From positions 1,426,001 through 1,490,000 of the forward strand of contig NZ_CP071057.1 of the NCBI RefSeq assembly GCF_017161425.1: a DNA stretch of 64,000 bases, given 5' to 3'. How positions within the stretch are numbered: the first letter of the stretch is position 1; the number at the start of each line of letters is the position of its first letter. The DNA is from Marinicauda algicola (GTDB taxonomy: Bacteria; Pseudomonadota; Alphaproteobacteria; Caulobacterales; Maricaulaceae). The notes below the pieces were generated by a model. It was not told the origin of the DNA, did not search any database, and worked only from the letters and a program-made list of their open reading frames with translations. A program made the position numbers and the translations under genes. Positions 61,686 to 64,000 of this stretch are shown here, piece by piece.

Positions 61686-62231
61686 ATGCGCATCTTCGCC
61701 GCCGCCGCCTTTGCCGGCGCCGTCCTCGGCTTCCCCGCCGCCGCCCAGGACTGGCAGCTCGACGCGAACACGTCCTCGGTGAGGTTCGAGGCGACCGCCT
61801 TCGGCAATGTCGTGTCCGGCGCGTTCGAGGATTTCGAGGCCGAGATCACGCTCGATCCGGACGACCTTTCGGGGGCCTCGATCGAGGCGCGCGTGCGCAC
61901 CGCGTCCCTGGACGGACTCTCGAGTTCGGACATTCGCCAGAACCTTCGCGGGGAGAGCGGGCTCGATGTCGACGGCCACCCGCAGGCCCGCTTCGTCTCG
62001 CACGAGATCACGCGCACCGAGGCGGGCTATGAGGCCGCGGGCGAGCTGACGATCAAGGGGCATACGAGCGAGATCACCTTGCCCTTCACCCTGGAAATCT
62101 CCGACGGGCGTGCGGTCGCCGACGGGCGTTTCACCATCGACCGCACGACCTTCGATGTCGGCTCCGGCTGGGGGGAGGTCGACGAGCAGGTCACGGTGAT
62201 CGTGCACATCGAGGCCGACGCGGCCGGCTAG
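61686..62231 (+). CDS. YceI-family secreted protein
   Basis: 181 aa. A normal signal peptide ends near residue 20 (AAAQDW). The YceI barrel shows WQLDANTSSVRFEATAFG, LRGESGLDVDGHPQARFVS and GELTIKGHTSEITLPF. It follows the b561 gene by 20 nt. It differs from the lipoprotein at 60440 by being free in the periplasm. Confidence 0.92.
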   Translation: MRIFAAAAFAGAVLGFPAAAQDWQLDANTSSVRFEATAFGNVVSGAFEDFEAEITLDPDDLSGASIEARVRTASLDGLSSSDIRQNLRGESGLDVDGHPQARFVSHEITRTEAGYEAAGELTIKGHTSEITLPFTLEISDGRAVADGRFTIDRTTFDVGSGWGEVDEQVTVIVHIEADAAG

Positions 62232-62272
62232 GACGCGTTGCCTCCCTCGCTCCTGCCGCGTAGAGAGCGGCC

Positions 62273-63226
62273 ATGACCGCAGATGTCCTCGACGCCGCCG
62301 ATCCCGCCGCGCTCGACCGCGCCGCAGACCTGCTGCGCGCCGGAGATCTCGTCGCCGTGCCGACCGAGACGGTCTACGGCCTCGCCGCCGATGCTACCGA
62401 CAGCGCGGCCGTCGCGCGCATCTACGAGGCCAAGGGCCGGCCGCGCTTCAACCCGCTCATCGCCCACGTGGACGGGCTGGAGCGCGCCGAGCGGCTCGTC
62501 GAGCTCTCGCCGCTCGCCCGCCGCCTCGCGCAGGCGTTCTGGCCCGGCCCGCTGACGATCGTCGCGCCGGTGAAGCCCGACGCCGGCATCAGCGATCTCG
62601 TCACCGCCGGGCTCGACACGCTCGCGGTGCGCTGGCCCGACGCTCCGGCCATGACGGGCCTCGTCGCGCGCCTCGACCGACCGCTCGCGGCGCCGAGCGC
62701 GAATCGCTCCGGCGAGGTCAGCCCCACCACGGCCGCCCATGTCGCCGAGGGCCTCGGGCAGGCAGTGGCCCTGATCCTGGATGCCGGCCCGTGCCGGGTC
62801 GGGCTGGAAAGCACGATCGTCGCGGTGGAGGGCGAGCGCGCGGCGCTGCTGCGTCCCGGCGGCATCGCCCGGGCCGATATCGAGGCGATCGCGGGCAGGC
62901 TCGAGGCCCCGGCCTCGATCCCCGGCGCGCCGCGTTCGCCCGGCCAGCTCGCCAGCCATTACGCCCCGAAGGCGAAACTGCGCCTGAATGCGCTGCGTCC
63001 CGAGCCCGGCGAGGGCTATCTCGCGTTCGGCCCCGATGCGCCCGATCACGAAACCGTGATCAATCTCTCCCCGAGCGGCGATCTCGCGGAGGCGGCGGCG
63101 CGACTCTTCGCCGCCTTGCGCGCGCTCGATGCAAGGGTGGACCGCATCGCCGCAGCCCCGATCCCCGATACCGGCCTCGGAGAGGCAATAAATGACAGGT
63201 TGCGTCGCGCCGCAGCTGGCAAGTAA
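62273..63226 (+). CDS. L-threonylcarbamoyladenylate synthase (Sua5/TsaC)
   Basis: 317 aa, two-domain Sua5 type. It makes the threonylcarbamoyl-AMP intermediate of t6A tRNA modification. Core motifs: VAVPTETVYGLAADATD, RIYEAKGRPRFNPLIAHV, and APSANRSGEVSPTTAAHV. The C-terminal Sua5 domain has SPGQLASHYAPKAKLRLNA. It starts at the ATG at 62273. Confidence 0.94.
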   Translation: MTADVLDAADPAALDRAADLLRAGDLVAVPTETVYGLAADATDSAAVARIYEAKGRPRFNPLIAHVDGLERAERLVELSPLARRLAQAFWPGPLTIVAPVKPDAGISDLVTAGLDTLAVRWPDAPAMTGLVARLDRPLAAPSANRSGEVSPTTAAHVAEGLGQAVALILDAGPCRVGLESTIVAVEGERAALLRPGGIARADIEAIAGRLEAPASIPGAPRSPGQLASHYAPKAKLRLNALRPEPGEGYLAFGPDAPDHETVINLSPSGDLAEAAARLFAALRALDARVDRIAAAPIPDTGLGEAINDRLRRAAAGK

Positions 63227-63295
63227 TGGAAATATTACATTTCCGGCCTATATCTCGTTTCATGAGAGATTGATCACTACCTGAGGTAAAATCCC

Positions 63296-63619
63296 ATGAA
63301 GGACGGTCTCTACATCGCGCATTTCCGGACCCCGCTCGACGAGGGGGCCGGCGTGATCGTGATCTCGGCCGGGCGCGTGCTCGGCGGGGATAGCGGGATG
63401 TATTACTCCGGCCATGTCTCGGGCGAGGACGACCGCATCGCGGTGGAAATGACCGTGCGCAAGCACAACGAGACCGCCCAGTCGGTATTCGGCGATTTCG
63501 AGACGTTCAAGCTCACCCTCACGGGCCGGGAACGGGCGGGCATCTACGAGTTCCAGGGCCGGGCCGACGCCGCCCCGTCGATGAAGTTCACCGCGACGCT
63601 GGAGCCGGCCGAACTCTGA
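63296..63619 (+). CDS. GrlR-family protein
   Basis: 107 aa beta-barrel-like protein. The N-terminus MKDGLYIAHFRTPLDEGAGV, the GGDSGMYYSGHV core, and the later HNETAQSVFGDFETF match the GrlR family, best known as a repressor of type III secretion genes in enteric pathogens. No type III genes are present here, so it probably has another role. The upstream region (63227-63295) is AT-richer than usual. Confidence 0.82.
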   Translation: MKDGLYIAHFRTPLDEGAGVIVISAGRVLGGDSGMYYSGHVSGEDDRIAVEMTVRKHNETAQSVFGDFETFKLTLTGRERAGIYEFQGRADAAPSMKFTATLEPAEL

Positions 63620-63658
63620 CCCCTGTTCATCGGCGCCGGGCGCGCTAAGACTGAGGCC

Positions 63659-64000
63659 ATGACCCAGGCCATCGATCTACTCGCCCCGCTCACCCATACG
63701 CTCGACGCGAAGGCCTTCTCGACCGATCCCGGCGAGATCGGCCCGCATGCCCGCGACTGGCGCGGCCAGATCGCCGGCTCGGCACCGGTGCTGTTCAAGC
63801 CCTCCACGCTGGAGGAGGTCAAGCGCATCGTCACCTATTGCAACGAGCGCTCCATCGCGCTGCTGCCTCAGGGCGGCAATACGGGGCTGGTGGGCGGTTC
63901 CACCCCGCAGGGCGAGGCCCTGATCTCGCTGAAGCGCATGAACCGGATCACGAAGCTCGACCCGGAGAACGATTCCATCACGGTGGAGGCGGGCACCATC
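63659..64000 (+). CDS. FAD-binding oxidoreductase (FAD_binding_4, D-2-hydroxyacid type), 5' part
   Basis: The first 114 codons; the gene runs past the right edge. The FAD-binding core reads PVLFKPSTLEEVKRIVTYCNER, LPQGGNTGLVGGSTPQG, and the start of SLKRMNRITKLD. The RDWRGQIAG motif is typical of D-lactate/2-hydroxyglutarate dehydrogenases. The ATG has GAGG just upstream. Confidence 0.88.
   Translation, partial: MTQAIDLLAPLTHTLDAKAFSTDPGEIGPHARDWRGQIAGSAPVLFKPSTLEEVKRIVTYCNERSIALLPQGGNTGLVGGSTPQGEALISLKRMNRITKLDPENDSITVEAGTI

Overview
This is a GC-rich bacterial chromosome segment, almost certainly from an alphaproteobacterium of the Caulobacterales/Maricaulales/Hyphomonadaceae kind (marine or halotolerant). 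The pointers are a DUF2336 protein, a DUF3667 protein, the xseB-ispA-dxs-tlyA neighbourhood, a GrlR-family protein, a CtrA-like TTAA-N7-TTAA site, and the prominence of TonB and Na+/H+ antiporter systems. No phage, insertion sequence, CRISPR array or rRNA was seen. Two tRNA genes, Gln(TTG) and Pro(CGG), lie near 25.3 kb. Start and end genes are cut by the window edges.

Region 1 (1-18.8 kb) is an ion-transport region. Two complete-looking Mrp/Mnh-type multi-subunit antiporter operons face away from each other. One is on the minus strand (1-4898, truncated at the left edge) and one on the plus strand (11809-18761). Both have the order E-F-G-DUF4040-B-C-D-D, and the second adds a third NuoL/M-like subunit that lacks the usual membrane glutamate. 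Just upstream of the first, in the same direction, sit an SbtA-type Na+/bicarbonate symporter and an SbtB-like PII protein. Between the operons are a DUF2336 protein, MsrB, a lipoprotein oligopeptidase B and an orphan TonB.

Region 2 (18.8-24.7 kb) is one minus-strand operon for a TonB2/TtpC-type energy-transduction complex: DUF3450 coiled-coil protein, TtpC-like MotA/TolQ/ExbB protein, ExbB, two ExbD, TonB and a TPR protein, ending in a clear intrinsic terminator.

Region 3 (25-44.7 kb) is mostly housekeeping and envelope functions: SppA, DUF3667, an Opp-type peptide transporter (A, B, C but no ATPases), an ATP-grasp/MBL pair, DUF1499, PdxH, a J-domain protein, AroC, a polysaccharide flippase, a GH5 lipoprotein, an rRNA methyltransferase, and two secreted glycine-zipper proteins rich in Asp/Arg/Tyr.

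Region 4 (44.7-54 kb) holds the isoprenoid block xseB-(CsaA-like)-ispA-dxs and tlyA, with two cold-shock genes between dxs and tlyA. It is followed by a phosphatase, a histone-deacetylase-like amidohydrolase and two tandem SET-domain proteins. Region 5 (53-64 kb) contains a ZIP-like protein, an SDR, LepB, an M20 peptidase, an acyl-CoA dehydrogenase, a YceI-cytochrome b561-YceI operon, a TsaC/Sua5 enzyme, a GrlR-family protein and the start of an FAD-linked oxidase.

All assignments come from reading translated sequence and motifs; no database search was run.
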